A stretch of DNA of 23,631 nt from Candidatus Caccovivens faecavium (lineage in GTDB: Bacteria > Bacillota > Clostridia > Christensenellales > UBA1242): positions 1-23,631 of the forward strand of contig DVLK01000052.1 in NCBI GenBank assembly GCA_018715545.1, in the 5' to 3' direction. The notes beneath the pieces were generated by a model. That model saw only the letters and a list, made by a program, of their open reading frames with translations. It made no database searches and was not told the origin of the DNA. The translations under genes were made by a program, and so were the position numbers. Below are positions 8,401 through 15,755 of this stretch, piece by piece (the first letter of the stretch is position 1; each line of letters starts with the position of its first letter).

Positions 8401-9465
8401 TTTGTTCTTCAAACAAAATCTAACACAACTTACACAATTGACAGTATATTTAAGTTTGATTTGACAAGCGGTAACTATTATACTCTTACCTTTAAACTTA
8501 AAACAAATTTTGCATATCTTAGCTCAAAAGAGGACATTGACCTTGACGAACACGACTATGGCGGAATTGTAGGATTGTCTGGATTTGATTACATGACCAA
8601 CCTCGTTTCAAATGACGAATATGCAGAATACACACTTCATATCCATGCAACTGAGGATACCTCTTCAACCTTACACCTTGGACTTCAAAGTGATGACTTC
8701 TACACAACAGGAACTATGGTACTTTACGACCTTAGCTTCACAGAAATAGCTTCCGATGAAGATAATGCTAGCGAAGCATATGATAACGCAGTTAGTGCAA
8801 TGGAAGATAAGAATTACGATATCAACACTGACCGCACCTTTGCAACATCAACAGAAGCTACGGACGATAGTTCTGACACAGATACTGACAATGGTGAAGA
8901 TGCAGAAACAACAGAAAATAATGATAACTTCACATGGCTTCTTCTAATCGCCTCCCTCATCACAGGACTTGCCATAGTAATTGCTATTGTTGGCTACTTC
9001 ATGAGAAAGGTTAAGATTAAGAAGATTGAAACAAAACGCAAAGAAACTTATGACAGAAAGGGTACAATCCACAGAGATGTTATAAGAAAAGAAGCGGAAG
9101 AAGAAAGAAATAAAGAGATAAGCGAACTTGAAGCAAATATTCAAAAATTTGAAAATGAACTTAATTCTCTTGAAAAAGAACATAAAGAAAAGGTTGTTAA
9201 ACTCAGAAAAGAAGATAAATCTGAAATATCTAAGACAACTGAAAAAGAATTTAAACTCTTCGCTCAAAAACGCTCAATCATAAGCGAAAAGATTGACATT
9301 CTTAAACATCAACTCGAAAACATCAAGTCGCCTGAACATCTGTTAACGCTTGAAAGAAAGAAGTATCTTGAAGCAGAAAACAAACAAAAGGCTCTTAAAA
9401 AAGAAGCAAAAGACAAAGACAAAAAGACAAAAAAAGATGTTGATGAAAAAAACAAAAAAGATTAG
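5470..9465 (+). CDS. Giant single-pass surface protein with four beta-sandwich modules and a cytoplasmic coiled coil
   Basis: 1331 residues; no named family recognised. Residues about 10-32 form a signal peptide or anchor. The large acidic, Asn/Ser/Thr/Tyr-rich outer part holds four related modules ending near residues 432, 674, 895 and 1090. Each has an 'NxYYxLxFxYKT'-type strand (N144, H573, N811, G1001) and closes with a 'G-x-[VA]-x-F-D-[DEN]-[VF]' strand (GVVYFDEV, GCVVFDDV, GYAYFDNF, GTMVLYDL), as in carbohydrate-binding jelly-roll modules (CBM4/9-like or discoidin-like). Module 1 carries a long insertion (about 165-340). A transmembrane helix (about 1154-1178) leads to a basic, Lys/Glu-rich coiled coil of about 150 residues inside the cell. 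Role is inferred: a wall- or glycan-facing adhesin or structural link between envelope and cytoplasm. Own promoter and terminator. Confidence 0.8.
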   Translation: MKKLKVFNLKFCLIILALLMPIAVTGIVASFFKDYALGETGYLKEYVEEVSVTNNNFNSSTINSISESPSGWSKILNNSGSTAGIINVGSNFENYKNSTYRLSVNPGKKSSDNQILMINSKTNINNKNVAREGFESNTISLDANSFYSFKVSYKSDTNYEEDKNYVYRGEIENSVNVTSDRYRAVEFGDDSYVQITYLGSTFYVNKNLTSAGTLQNAYTTNKSFYVDSSYIGYNYKESEESENITIYSKIEDVESITILDGTTLYDDDNGDGNTITQEGDVTLSIEDVEFNDGDYLFVNIGGRESYVRKSDVNFTFNAGTEYFNSTISFTPNTSNQNSGTFSVNQGTSYYSQNTIYNSLDEYGVGSIYLKGLVDENGEEIELKYEKVTSTEWTTFYFFIVTGDSAQEVSLELWLGGEDASSTGVVYFDEVLVNKYSENLFYKTYQDYKDKFYNQTNKVDGTTTQVLTSQFLTLAKDNSISINANLDFEDDFGSNGLGGWTKQGEGNARILSLDALEGFESTTGYDFVGSNLGVDVVIDDDGNIEIKNNRQAMALWANNNYVEVKSKDIEIKTHKIYKVTASYKISEITGTAYLKIQENENIYKEIPLLNESNYTLASGSTNATTNVDNNFTNDYGTLTIYIKGSELYNSSVNIVLALGSSDSVATGCVVFDDVKVEEVGYSELATAQEDSASVVTINENTAEQSIANGNFNATQDEDGNYPLTPSDWTIESGDGLNFGGVINTKESEYNSYVDLYRENIDLGNENKYLWAVVGNPLAPNNSNEYYNNILMLNNHSANYQSLTSPTFTLEANSYYNLTFNYKTLSTNVNKLASFNIGIYNEDGVLLFEEENVTSDRWQTYEIYFETFTGSENVYVKIDFGTSENLMSGYAYFDNFELNSMEASAYDEIRDTNKNIVDMTDFYMHLPTNNVTDELRDFSSGAYTTSGYDDEKEGGIVNASYFDDNSTFRIDTEEEDKRVFVLQTKSNTTYTIDSIFKFDLTSGNYYTLTFKLKTNFAYLSSKEDIDLDEHDYGGIVGLSGFDYMTNLVSNDEYAEYTLHIHATEDTSSTLHLGLQSDDFYTTGTMVLYDLSFTEIASDEDNASEAYDNAVSAMEDKNYDINTDRTFATSTEATDDSSDTDTDNGEDAETTENNDNFTWLLLIASLITGLAIVIAIVGYFMRKVKIKKIETKRKETYDRKGTIHRDVIRKEAEEERNKEISELEANIQKFENELNSLEKEHKEKVVKLRKEDKSEISKTTEKEFKLFAQKRSIISEKIDILKHQLENIKSPEHLLTLERKKYLEAENKQKALKKEAKDKDKKTKKDVDEKNKKD

Positions 9466-9468
9466 CGT

Positions 9469-9504
9469 AAAAAAAGAATTTCCAAATAAGGAAATTCTTT
9501 TTTT
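9469..9504 (+). terminator. Intrinsic terminator of the giant surface-protein gene
   Basis: A perfect 15-base inverted repeat (9469-9483 with 9490-9504) around the loop AAATAA starts four bases after the stop codon. The arms end in seven A and seven T, so it can also work on the minus strand. Confidence 0.9.
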
Positions 9505-9657
9505 CATAATCAATCCATATTTTTTAATTTTTACCAACAGGATATTTTGTTCTTTATTTTGTTTCTTCACTTAAAAACAAATAGTTTTTCCTCTCTTTTC
9601 GTTCTTCAACTTCTTCTATCATCCTAAAATAATCATGGAGATGCAGTTTTTAGTGCC

Positions 9658-9686
9658 GTCATTCTAAGCTTATAGAAGGATCTAAG
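9658..9686. repeat. Degenerate half copy of the 71-168 palindromic repeat
   Basis: GTCATTCTAAGC followed by GAAGGATCTAAG matches the left arm of the 71-168 element (GTCATTCTGAGC ... GAAGAATCT) with a few changes. The right arm is not recognisable. It lies in the gene-free 9505-9731 stretch between convergent genes, where nothing else is evident except a hairpin at 9705-9725. Confidence 0.4.
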
Positions 9687-9704
9687 AAAATGCAATTAAT
9701 CGCA

Positions 9705-9725
9705 AAAACAGGCATTGCCTGTTTT
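9705..9725. other. Short hairpin, possible back-up terminator
   Basis: AAAACAGG (9705-9712) and CCTGTTTT (9718-9725) form an eight-base stem around CATTG. It sits seven bases before the terminator hairpin at 9732-9758, so two hairpins lie in tandem between convergent genes. Confidence 0.45.
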
Positions 9726-9731
9726 GACATA

Positions 9732-9758
9732 AAAAAAGCACATTGAATGTGCTTTTTT
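9732..9758 (-). terminator. Intrinsic terminator of the 74-residue membrane protein gene
   Basis: An 11-base stem (AAAAAAGCACA with TGTGCTTTTTT) around TTGAA follows directly after the minus-strand stop codon. A and T tracts on both sides make it bidirectional. Confidence 0.88.
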
Positions 9759-9759
9759 G

Positions 9760-9984
9760 TTAGCAGTCAATAAGACGCCAAATCGACCCGTTGACAATCA
9801 TAAGAACTAGGTCAACCAACCAGATGATATTCCAGCCCAGAAGAATTCTAACGATTGCAGCAACAATCTTACCCTCAGCAATTCTTGTTACAAAACCCAA
9901 AATGAAGGCTGTAACAGGAATGATTGCAAGGATGATACTTAGAACTCTATTCCAACCAAAATAATCCTTTCCGTGTTTTGCCAT
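9760..9984 (-). CDS. Small two-helix membrane protein, function unknown
   Basis: 74 residues with two hydrophobic stretches (about 15-33 and 41-63) separated by TRIAEGK. Charged residues cluster at the N-terminus (MAKHGKDYFGWNR). Tryptophans (W12, W51, W55, W69) sit near predicted membrane interfaces. No family is recognised. A GGGAGGGCAAT ribosome binding site precedes the ATG and a strong terminator follows the stop, so the gene looks real and ends a transcript. The next gene upstream on this strand is another small membrane protein 113 bases away. No clear promoter was seen in that gap. Confidence 0.75.
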   Translation of the reverse strand: MAKHGKDYFGWNRVLSIILAIIPVTAFILGFVTRIAEGKIVAAIVRILLGWNIIWLVDLVLMIVNGSIWRLIDC

Positions 9985-10097
9985 ATTGCCCTCCCTTACT
10001 TATATAATACTACATTTAGACAAAATAATCTAGCAATTTAATAAAATAATTAAAATTTTTATTTAATTTTCATATTAGTAAATTTATAACTTATTTT

Positions 10098-10442
10098 TTA
10101 CTTGTTTTCGCTAGTTTCACTATCTTTCTTAACTAGAACCATTATGATAAGCACTGCATAAACAATAATTTCAGCAATCGCAACTATTCCCATGATTATA
10201 GAATAGATGTCGTATGCTGTTGAACTATAATACCCGCCAAAAAAGCCACCAAAATGATTATAGATTAAAAACACAGCGTTTATTGCAGTAAAAATTAAGG
10301 TAAGTATAAGTGTCAATTTGGCTGTCTTTTTTAGCTCTTCACTGTCACTCTTTATAAAAACATATCCTCCGACAATGGCAAAAGCTATAAAACTTAAATA
10401 GCCACTCAAAAGAATAAAAACCTTTTTTAATTTTTCGTTCAT
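10098..10442 (-). CDS. Small three-helix membrane protein, function unknown
   Basis: 114 residues. Hydrophobic segments lie at about 8-30, 42-62 and 80-104, with a Gly/Tyr/Phe-rich loop between the second and third (HFGGFFGGYYSS) and a charged C-terminus (KKDSETSENK). No family is recognised. An AAAGGAGATATT ribosome binding site supports the start. It lies 83 bases downstream of the aldehyde dehydrogenase gene with no terminator between them, so read-through from the FIST/aldehyde dehydrogenase operon is possible. Confidence 0.7.
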   Translation of the reverse strand: MNEKLKKVFILLSGYLSFIAFAIVGGYVFIKSDSEELKKTAKLTLILTLIFTAINAVFLIYNHFGGFFGGYYSSTAYDIYSIIMGIVAIAEIIVYAVLIIMVLVKKDSETSENK

Positions 10443-10525
10443 AATATCTCCTTTAATTCATTTTAATAATTATGCATCTTTTTTAAATTTTGCCATTAAT
10501 GTTAAAACTAAATTACTTTATTCAA

Positions 10526-11959
10526 TTAAAAAATGTTTTTTAAAGTTATAGTTTTAAGTTTTGTCACTTGATCAAAGGTGCTCATAACACCCTCTGTTCC
10601 AATACCTGAGTTTTTGTAGCCACCAAATGGAATTTCAAAGCTCCTATGGAAACTTGCCCCATTAATAACAGCACCACCCGCTTGCATATTGCTTGCAACA
10701 TAGAATGCCTTTTTCATATCGCATGTAAACACACAGCTACCTAAGCCGTAGTTTGAAGAATTAGCTATCTCAATTGCTTCTTCCATACTATCACATGGAA
10801 TTATGCTGACAACAGGTGCAAATATCTCCTCATCCTTTGCTACATCTGCCGTTTTTGGAATGTCTGTAATAATTGTTGGCTCAAAGAACGCGCCCTCGTG
10901 TTTTCCACCATAAATTATTCTTCCACCCTGCGCTACAACATTTTCAACCTGACGAACTGCCTTTTCACAAGCAGATTTCGTCACAAGCACACCTATTTCG
11001 CTCTTTTTGTCCATAGGATTTGTCACAACAAGTTTTGATAGACGCACTTTCAACTTGTCCTCAAATTCTTTTAACACACTTCTTTCAACAATGAAGCGTT
11101 TACTTGCACAACATACTTGCCCAGTGTTATACATTCTACCCCAAACAGTTTCCTCCACAGCAAGGTCAATATCTGCATCATCAAGCACAATAAATGCATC
11201 GTTACCGCCAAGCTCCAACGCCACATGTGCTAGATGTTCTGCTCCATTTAAATAAGTTATCTTACCTACTTTTGTCGAGCCTGTAAAGGTTATTCCATGC
11301 ACATCCTTATTTGATGTGAGGGCATTTCCAACCTTTTCTCCTTCACCCGTCAAAACTTGCACAACTCCCTTAGGAAGCCCTGCATCATGCATAAGTTTAA
11401 CGAGTTTTATAAGCACACTTGGATTTTGATGTGGAGGTTTCACAATCACAGTGTTGCCTGCAAGTATTGCTGGTGCCACTTTTTGATCAAACAAATCACA
11501 TGGAAAATTAAATGGAATGATAGCCACCATAACTCCAAGAGGTTCTCTCACTGTGAATTGCAAAGTTCTCTCCTGCCCTGCCTCAGTTCCTGCTGGAATA
11601 ACATTGCCATAAAGGTGTTTAGCCTTTTCCATAAAAGCAGGAAAAGCTATGAAGATATTGTCAATTTCAGCATAAGCCTGAGTGATAGGCTTCCCCGTTT
11701 CCTTTGAAAGAGTTTTTGCCAAATCATCGCGATTAACCTTTACTAATTCTAAAAATTTATTTAAAATTTCCACTTTTTGATGCACAGGAACTTTTGCCCA
11801 AGTAACACCCGCTTTTTTCGCATATTCAACTGCGCGATCAGCGTCCTTTTTGGTACAATTTGGAACTTTATCAATCACTTTCCCTGTATAAGGATTGATA
11901 ATGTCCATAGTTGACTTATCGCTAGCGTCAACAAACTTTCCATTTATGATACACTGCAT
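10526..11959 (-). CDS. NAD(P)-dependent aldehyde dehydrogenase
   Basis: 477 residues, full length for the ALDH superfamily, which oxidises an aldehyde to the acid using NAD(P)+. Conserved parts are all present: oxyanion Asn N151 in PFNFP, cofactor Lys K174 in VIVKPP, FTGSTKVGK (225-233), general base E249 in LELGG, nucleophile C283 in NTGQVCCASKR, EEIFAPV (377-383) and the C-terminal FGGYKNSGIG (445-454). Overall it looks like the succinate-semialdehyde/lactaldehyde/glyceraldehyde-3-phosphate (GabD/GapN-like) branch; the substrate cannot be told from sequence. The gene starts 12 bases after the FIST-domain gene, whose stop codon lies next to its AAGGAGG, so the two are co-transcribed and their jobs are probably linked. 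Confidence 0.93.
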   Translation of the reverse strand: MQCIINGKFVDASDKSTMDIINPYTGKVIDKVPNCTKKDADRAVEYAKKAGVTWAKVPVHQKVEILNKFLELVKVNRDDLAKTLSKETGKPITQAYAEIDNIFIAFPAFMEKAKHLYGNVIPAGTEAGQERTLQFTVREPLGVMVAIIPFNFPCDLFDQKVAPAILAGNTVIVKPPHQNPSVLIKLVKLMHDAGLPKGVVQVLTGEGEKVGNALTSNKDVHGITFTGSTKVGKITYLNGAEHLAHVALELGGNDAFIVLDDADIDLAVEETVWGRMYNTGQVCCASKRFIVERSVLKEFEDKLKVRLSKLVVTNPMDKKSEIGVLVTKSACEKAVRQVENVVAQGGRIIYGGKHEGAFFEPTIITDIPKTADVAKDEEIFAPVVSIIPCDSMEEAIEIANSSNYGLGSCVFTCDMKKAFYVASNMQAGGAVINGASFHRSFEIPFGGYKNSGIGTEGVMSTFDQVTKLKTITLKNIF

Positions 11960-11971
11960 TTTAGCCTCCTT

Positions 11972-13141
11972 TTACTTTGTGATTGCTGTAAATGAGAGCA
12001 TAAGTCCACCTGTTGTGTTTCTGCCGTCATCCACATAGCCGTATTCACCAAATGTAAATTCCATGATAAATGGCGCTCCATTTGTATTTTTCTTTATTTC
12101 TTCATAAACTTCATTAATTCTAGCATCAATTCCAGCGCGCCTGCCACCACAATGAACAAGATGGTAACATACCACTGGCTTAGTCAATCTTTCATTCAAT
12201 TTTTTAAGCGTTTCCCCGACAGAAGAGATTAGTTCGTCAACAGTTGCTTCCATACGAATTACAGTTGTTCCTGTTGATAAGTTTGCTCCGATGTTCATTG
12301 AATAATCCTCATTCGCAAACATTGGGTGACGAATGGCAACAAGGTCACCAAGTCTATCTTTAACCCCAAGTGGACTTGTGATAGTGGCAGATAGGAGCTT
12401 GTCGCCCATAAGTTCACTAGGTTTCATATTTCTCCACTTAGCATATTTTTTTACCGCAGGAGCACCATCTATTGTAACAAGTTGTCTAGTGCCTTCCACC
12501 TTAGTGATAATTCCCATATCACTAGTTTCTCTGTATGCACCAGTGAATTCATTTACAAAGCCACCTTTCATATAAAACAATGCAACAGCAACGCCTTCAT
12601 TCGTAACTTTGTTGTCAAGATATAAACTCCAATTGCCTGAAATTGTGTTGTCAGCAGCAGAACCGCCAAAAAGAGGCACTCTTCCTATGACACGATTAGC
12701 GCCTTTTAAGAAGAACTCTTCTTCTGTCGGGCTTGCTGTCATATACATAACATCTGGTTCATCATTATATGGCATCTTTGTCATAGCACGAGCATGCTTA
12801 GTTGCACTTTCGCCAGCATCGCGTGCACTTTGATAAGCCTTTCTATCTGCAAATCCAACACCAACAACCATGTTAGGATCGCATAGCACCATAATGCCAA
12901 CAAATGGCTTATCGCCACCTATGTAACCCTCAGGCATAATAACGCCCGTAAAACTTGTGTTGCCGATAACGGGGCAATCATAGATTTCTTTTAGCCCTCG
13001 GACAACATCCTTTATTTTATAGTCACAACTCATGTAAGCAAAAACTAATTTGGCATTTGCATTTTTGCCTGCCATTCTGCCAGCCTCCAAACCTGCGAGG
13101 TAGCCATTTTTGTTTGTACTAAAACCAGTTAACGCTTTCAT
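11972..13141 (-). CDS. Stand-alone FIST-domain (FIST_N + FIST_C) protein
   Basis: 389 residues made of a FIST_N-like half (about 20-200; 'DCPVIGNTSFTGVI' and 'VPLFGGSAADN' are typical) and a FIST_C-like half (about 215-375, ending GEYGYVDDGRNTTGGLMLSFTAI). FIST is a sensory module thought to bind small ligands such as amino acids, often fused to kinases or cyclases. Here there is no output domain and no membrane segment, so it is a soluble protein. It is the first gene of a two-gene operon with the aldehyde dehydrogenase. It may sense or bind a metabolite of that enzyme; this is inference. Good GGAGGAAAT ribosome binding site and promoter (13168-13196). Confidence 0.88.
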   Translation of the reverse strand: MKALTGFSTNKNGYLAGLEAGRMAGKNANAKLVFAYMSCDYKIKDVVRGLKEIYDCPVIGNTSFTGVIMPEGYIGGDKPFVGIMVLCDPNMVVGVGFADRKAYQSARDAGESATKHARAMTKMPYNDEPDVMYMTASPTEEEFFLKGANRVIGRVPLFGGSAADNTISGNWSLYLDNKVTNEGVAVALFYMKGGFVNEFTGAYRETSDMGIITKVEGTRQLVTIDGAPAVKKYAKWRNMKPSELMGDKLLSATITSPLGVKDRLGDLVAIRHPMFANEDYSMNIGANLSTGTTVIRMEATVDELISSVGETLKKLNERLTKPVVCYHLVHCGGRRAGIDARINEVYEEIKKNTNGAPFIMEFTFGEYGYVDDGRNTTGGLMLSFTAITK

Positions 13142-13167
13142 ATTTCCTCCTTTTTAACCTTACACAT

Positions 13168-13196
13168 ATTATAAAATTTTTAGCAAAAATTGTCAT
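13168..13196 (-). promoter_or_regulatory. SigA-type promoter of the FIST/aldehyde dehydrogenase operon
   Basis: Minus strand: ATGACA (13196-13191), 17-base spacer, consensus TATAAT (13173-13168). The start would lie near 13161, giving a leader of about 20 bases that contains GGAGG. Confidence 0.7.
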
Positions 13197-13311
13197 GCGT
13201 TTTGATATAATTTTTTCATTTTTTAAAAAATTGATTCTTAGATGTATTATAATTTAAATTGTAGTTTTTAATGAAGAAATGAATAAAAACATAAAAAATG
13301 CAGTAAAAATT

Positions 13312-13341
13312 AAAAAAAGTGAATAAAAATTCACTTTTTTT
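13312..13341 (-). terminator. Intrinsic terminator of the lipoprotein gene
   Basis: A 13-base perfect stem, AAAAAAAGTGAAT (13312-13324) with ATTCACTTTTTTT (13329-13341), around AAAA. It lies about 36 bases beyond the lipoprotein stop codon. The A/T tracts make it potentially bidirectional. Confidence 0.85.
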
Positions 13342-13377
13342 ATGTTTTTTTCTCTATTTTTTAAAAAATTAACTTTC

Positions 13378-14286
13378 TTAAAAAGTTTCTATATAGCCGT
13401 TTGAATATGTGAATGTAATCACTCCCTCGGCAGAAATTGTTGCTAAAATTTTTTCGCGAACATTGTTTTGAACATAATCGATTACAAATGTGTCATCGTT
13501 ATCGCGCTTATACATTTTATAAACTCCCTCTTTGAGCGTTCCATTATCTTTAAATTGTAACTCAAACTCTGTGCGATTTCTTTCTCGCTCCATTTCCACT
13601 TCTGTTTTGCTGACTATGTCACCGTTCTTAACTATTGTGTACTCATATTCAACCTCATCGTTTTCCACACTTTGTTCAACAATGATATAGTTTTCTCTAT
13701 TAGTTCTTGAATATGTTGTAAACTCTATGGAAGCTTCTTCTTCGTTTCCTTCCTGCTCAAATTCGCGTTCGCCGTGCACCTCATATTCTTCATCACCAAA
13801 CACTAAAACTCCATCAAGAGTGGAAGAAACTTCAAGTTCCAACTCCCCGTCATCAATCTCTTCTTCTGTTTCTTTGTTTATTTCGTTGTAATACATCTTA
13901 TATTCCACAATTTTTCCGCCCACGCTAGGAACAGAAATTGTCATACAAAAAGTATAAACGCCTGAATACTTATCATCAGTCGGAGTGTTTACAACCTCCT
14001 GAGTAAGCCCGTTTCCTATAAGCATACCATTGAACATTTCAAGATAACTTTTAACACCTTGAACATCCTCGTCAGTAAAGCAACTTGGTCTTGTCGTTTC
14101 GTTTTGAGCACCAACCTCAGCATCCAAATCGTCAAGATACATAACCGACGAAACAGCGCTCATAGCATAGACATCTTTTGCCACCACATCAACATCGCTA
14201 GACTTTCCTCCGCAACCAGCAAGCCCTAAGCCAAGTGGCAAACAAAGCGCACCGATAGCAAGAGTTGTAAATATTTTCTTTTTCAT
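13378..14286 (-). CDS. Lipoprotein of unknown function
   Basis: 302 residues. The signal peptide (1-24) ends in lipobox L-A-G-C with lipidated Cys C25, so the protein is anchored on the outer face of the membrane. The mature part is strongly acidic, with Glu-rich runs around 145-185, and reads as alternating beta strands (for example ENYIIVEQS, EYEYTIVKNGD, TEFELQFKDNG, GVITFTYSNGYIETF), suggesting one beta-barrel or beta-sandwich domain. No family is recognised. It is a single-gene transcript with its own near-consensus promoter and terminator, and GGGAGGTATT as ribosome binding site. Confidence 0.8.
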   Translation of the reverse strand: MKKKIFTTLAIGALCLPLGLGLAGCGGKSSDVDVVAKDVYAMSAVSSVMYLDDLDAEVGAQNETTRPSCFTDEDVQGVKSYLEMFNGMLIGNGLTQEVVNTPTDDKYSGVYTFCMTISVPSVGGKIVEYKMYYNEINKETEEEIDDGELELEVSSTLDGVLVFGDEEYEVHGEREFEQEGNEEEASIEFTTYSRTNRENYIIVEQSVENDEVEYEYTIVKNGDIVSKTEVEMERERNRTEFELQFKDNGTLKEGVYKMYKRDNDDTFVIDYVQNNVREKILATISAEGVITFTYSNGYIETF

Positions 14287-14304
14287 AATACCTCCCTTGC
14301 ATGC

Positions 14305-14333
14305 ATTATCTCATAAAAAATTGTTTGTGTCAA
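14305..14333 (-). promoter_or_regulatory. Near-consensus SigA promoter of the lipoprotein gene
   Basis: Minus strand: perfect TTGACA (14333-14328), 17-base spacer, GATAAT (14310-14305). The start would be near 14298, with GGGAGG just before the ATG at 14286. This is among the strongest promoters in the window. Confidence 0.8.
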
Positions 14334-14443
14334 TCAAAATTATAATAAAAATATTATCATTTTTTCTAAAAAACAGCATTTTTTTGAATTTTTTATTGTT
14401 TTTTTGCTCTTTTTGTTGTGATTTTGTGAACAATATTAAACCT

Positions 14444-14481
14444 ACAAAAAAATAAACCTATCAAATTCGACAGGCTTATTT
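14444..14481 (-). terminator. Intrinsic terminator of tyrS
   Basis: Read on the minus strand, AAATAAGCCTGTC pairs with GATAGGTTTATTT (two G-U pairs) around GAATTT-type loop bases, followed by a run of T. It lies about 21 bases after the tyrS stop codon. Confidence 0.82.
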
Positions 14482-14502
14482 TAAAAAATCAAAATTTTTA
14501 TC

Positions 14503-15747
14503 TTAGTTTTTAAGTTCAATTTTCATAAAGTTTTTCTTGCCCTTTTTAAGAAGACATATTCCGCCTTTAAAATCTTTCTCTTCAATAAGATATGCAAAAT
14601 CTTTAACCACTTCGCCATTCACAGATATCGCCCCTTGCTGACACATTCTTCTACCTTCTGATTTTGTTGGAACAAGCTTTGAGTTAAATAAGAGGTCATT
14701 TAAAAGAATAGGTGTGCTTTCAAGAACAAAAGTTGGAGCATTGTCTAAGCTTCCCTCTCCACTAAATAAAGCTCGTGATGCCTCCTCGGCAATTTTTGCA
14801 TCCTCTTCACCGCGAACAAATTTTGTAAGTTCATACGCAAGTCGTTTTTTTGCATTGACAATATCGGTCTTCACCATTTCATTAATTTCTTTCATCGGAA
14901 TATCTGTGAAAAGAGCAAACATCATACTAACGCAAGCATCGGGTGTTTGATAGATGCCTTGATAAAAATCATAAGCAGAAATTTTGTCTTTGTCTATCCA
15001 AATAGCACCCTTTTCAGTTTTCCCCATCTTCTTGCCTTCTGGCGTCAAAAGAAGCGGATTGGTTGCCCCTACAATATTGACATTAGTGCCGTTTTCATAG
15101 TTCAACTTTCTTGCAAGCTCAACTCCCGCAACGATATTACCCCATTGGTCAGCACCGCCCCATTCAAGCACACAGTTATGAGTCTTATTAAGATGAATAA
15201 AATCGTATGCCTGCATCGGCATATAACCAAGTTCAAAAAGAGTGAGTCCTCCTTCCTTTATGCGATTTGCGTAAATCTCATTAGCCAACATCTTGTTGAC
15301 ATTAAAGTGCCTGCCGATATCGCGCATAAAGTCGATGTAACTAAGATTTTCAAACCAATCTTTATTATTGACAATTACCGCTTTGTTTTCGCCCTCAAAA
15401 TCAAGGAAGACCTTTAAACTGTTTTTTATCTTTTCTATATTGTCATCAATCGTCTTTTTGTCCATAACCTTACGCATTTCGCTTCTGCCTGTTGGGTCGC
15501 CGATTGTGGCAGTTGCCCCTCCCATAAGAAGCACCACTTTGTGTCCTGCCTGCTGAAACCTACGCATGATGCAATACGGCACACAATGACCTATATGCAA
15601 ACTCGATGCCGTCGGGTCAGTTCCTTCATAAAGCGCGATAGGCTTGCCACTTTCAAGCAGTTTTTTAAGCGCTTCTTCATCAGTGCATTGATAAAGAAGT
15701 CCACGCTCCTTTAATGTGTTGTATAAATTTGTGTCAACTTTTTTCAT
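14503..15747 (-). CDS. tyrS: Tyrosyl-tRNA synthetase
   Basis: 414 residues from ATG 15747. This start is chosen because GGAGAAAAT precedes it and because the ATG further up (15783) would overlap the acetyltransferase gene and add residues outside the family. Class I motifs are HIGH (51-54, in SLHIGHCVP) and KMGKT (240-244) in place of KMSKS. Other TyrRS landmarks are YEGTDPTASSLH, GDPTGRSEMR, the tyrosine-pocket stretch MPMQAYDFIHL and WGGADQWGNI. An S4 RNA-binding domain ends the protein (about 340-414). It charges tRNA(Tyr) with tyrosine using ATP. It lies 8 bases after the GNAT gene, so they are co-transcribed. No T-box leader is seen upstream. Confidence 0.96.
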   Translation of the reverse strand: MKKVDTNLYNTLKERGLLYQCTDEEALKKLLESGKPIALYEGTDPTASSLHIGHCVPYCIMRRFQQAGHKVVLLMGGATATIGDPTGRSEMRKVMDKKTIDDNIEKIKNSLKVFLDFEGENKAVIVNNKDWFENLSYIDFMRDIGRHFNVNKMLANEIYANRIKEGGLTLFELGYMPMQAYDFIHLNKTHNCVLEWGGADQWGNIVAGVELARKLNYENGTNVNIVGATNPLLLTPEGKKMGKTEKGAIWIDKDKISAYDFYQGIYQTPDACVSMMFALFTDIPMKEINEMVKTDIVNAKKRLAYELTKFVRGEEDAKIAEEASRALFSGEGSLDNAPTFVLESTPILLNDLLFNSKLVPTKSEGRRMCQQGAISVNGEVVKDFAYLIEEKDFKGGICLLKKGKKNFMKIELKN

Positions 15748-15755
15748 ATTTTCTC

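Noticed and set aside
9343..9574. Open frames on both strands over the coiled-coil tail and terminator
   Set aside because: They are mirror readings of Lys/Glu-rich coding sequence (Phe-rich or Lys-rich) and run through the terminator hairpin.
13231..13253. TTGATT...TATAAT on the plus strand resembling the 5410-5438 promoter
   Set aside because: The spacer is only 11 bases and no plus-strand gene follows.
14947..15417. 156-codon plus-strand frame
   Set aside because: It lies entirely opposite tyrS, shows no recognisable motif and has no promoter or ribosome binding site.
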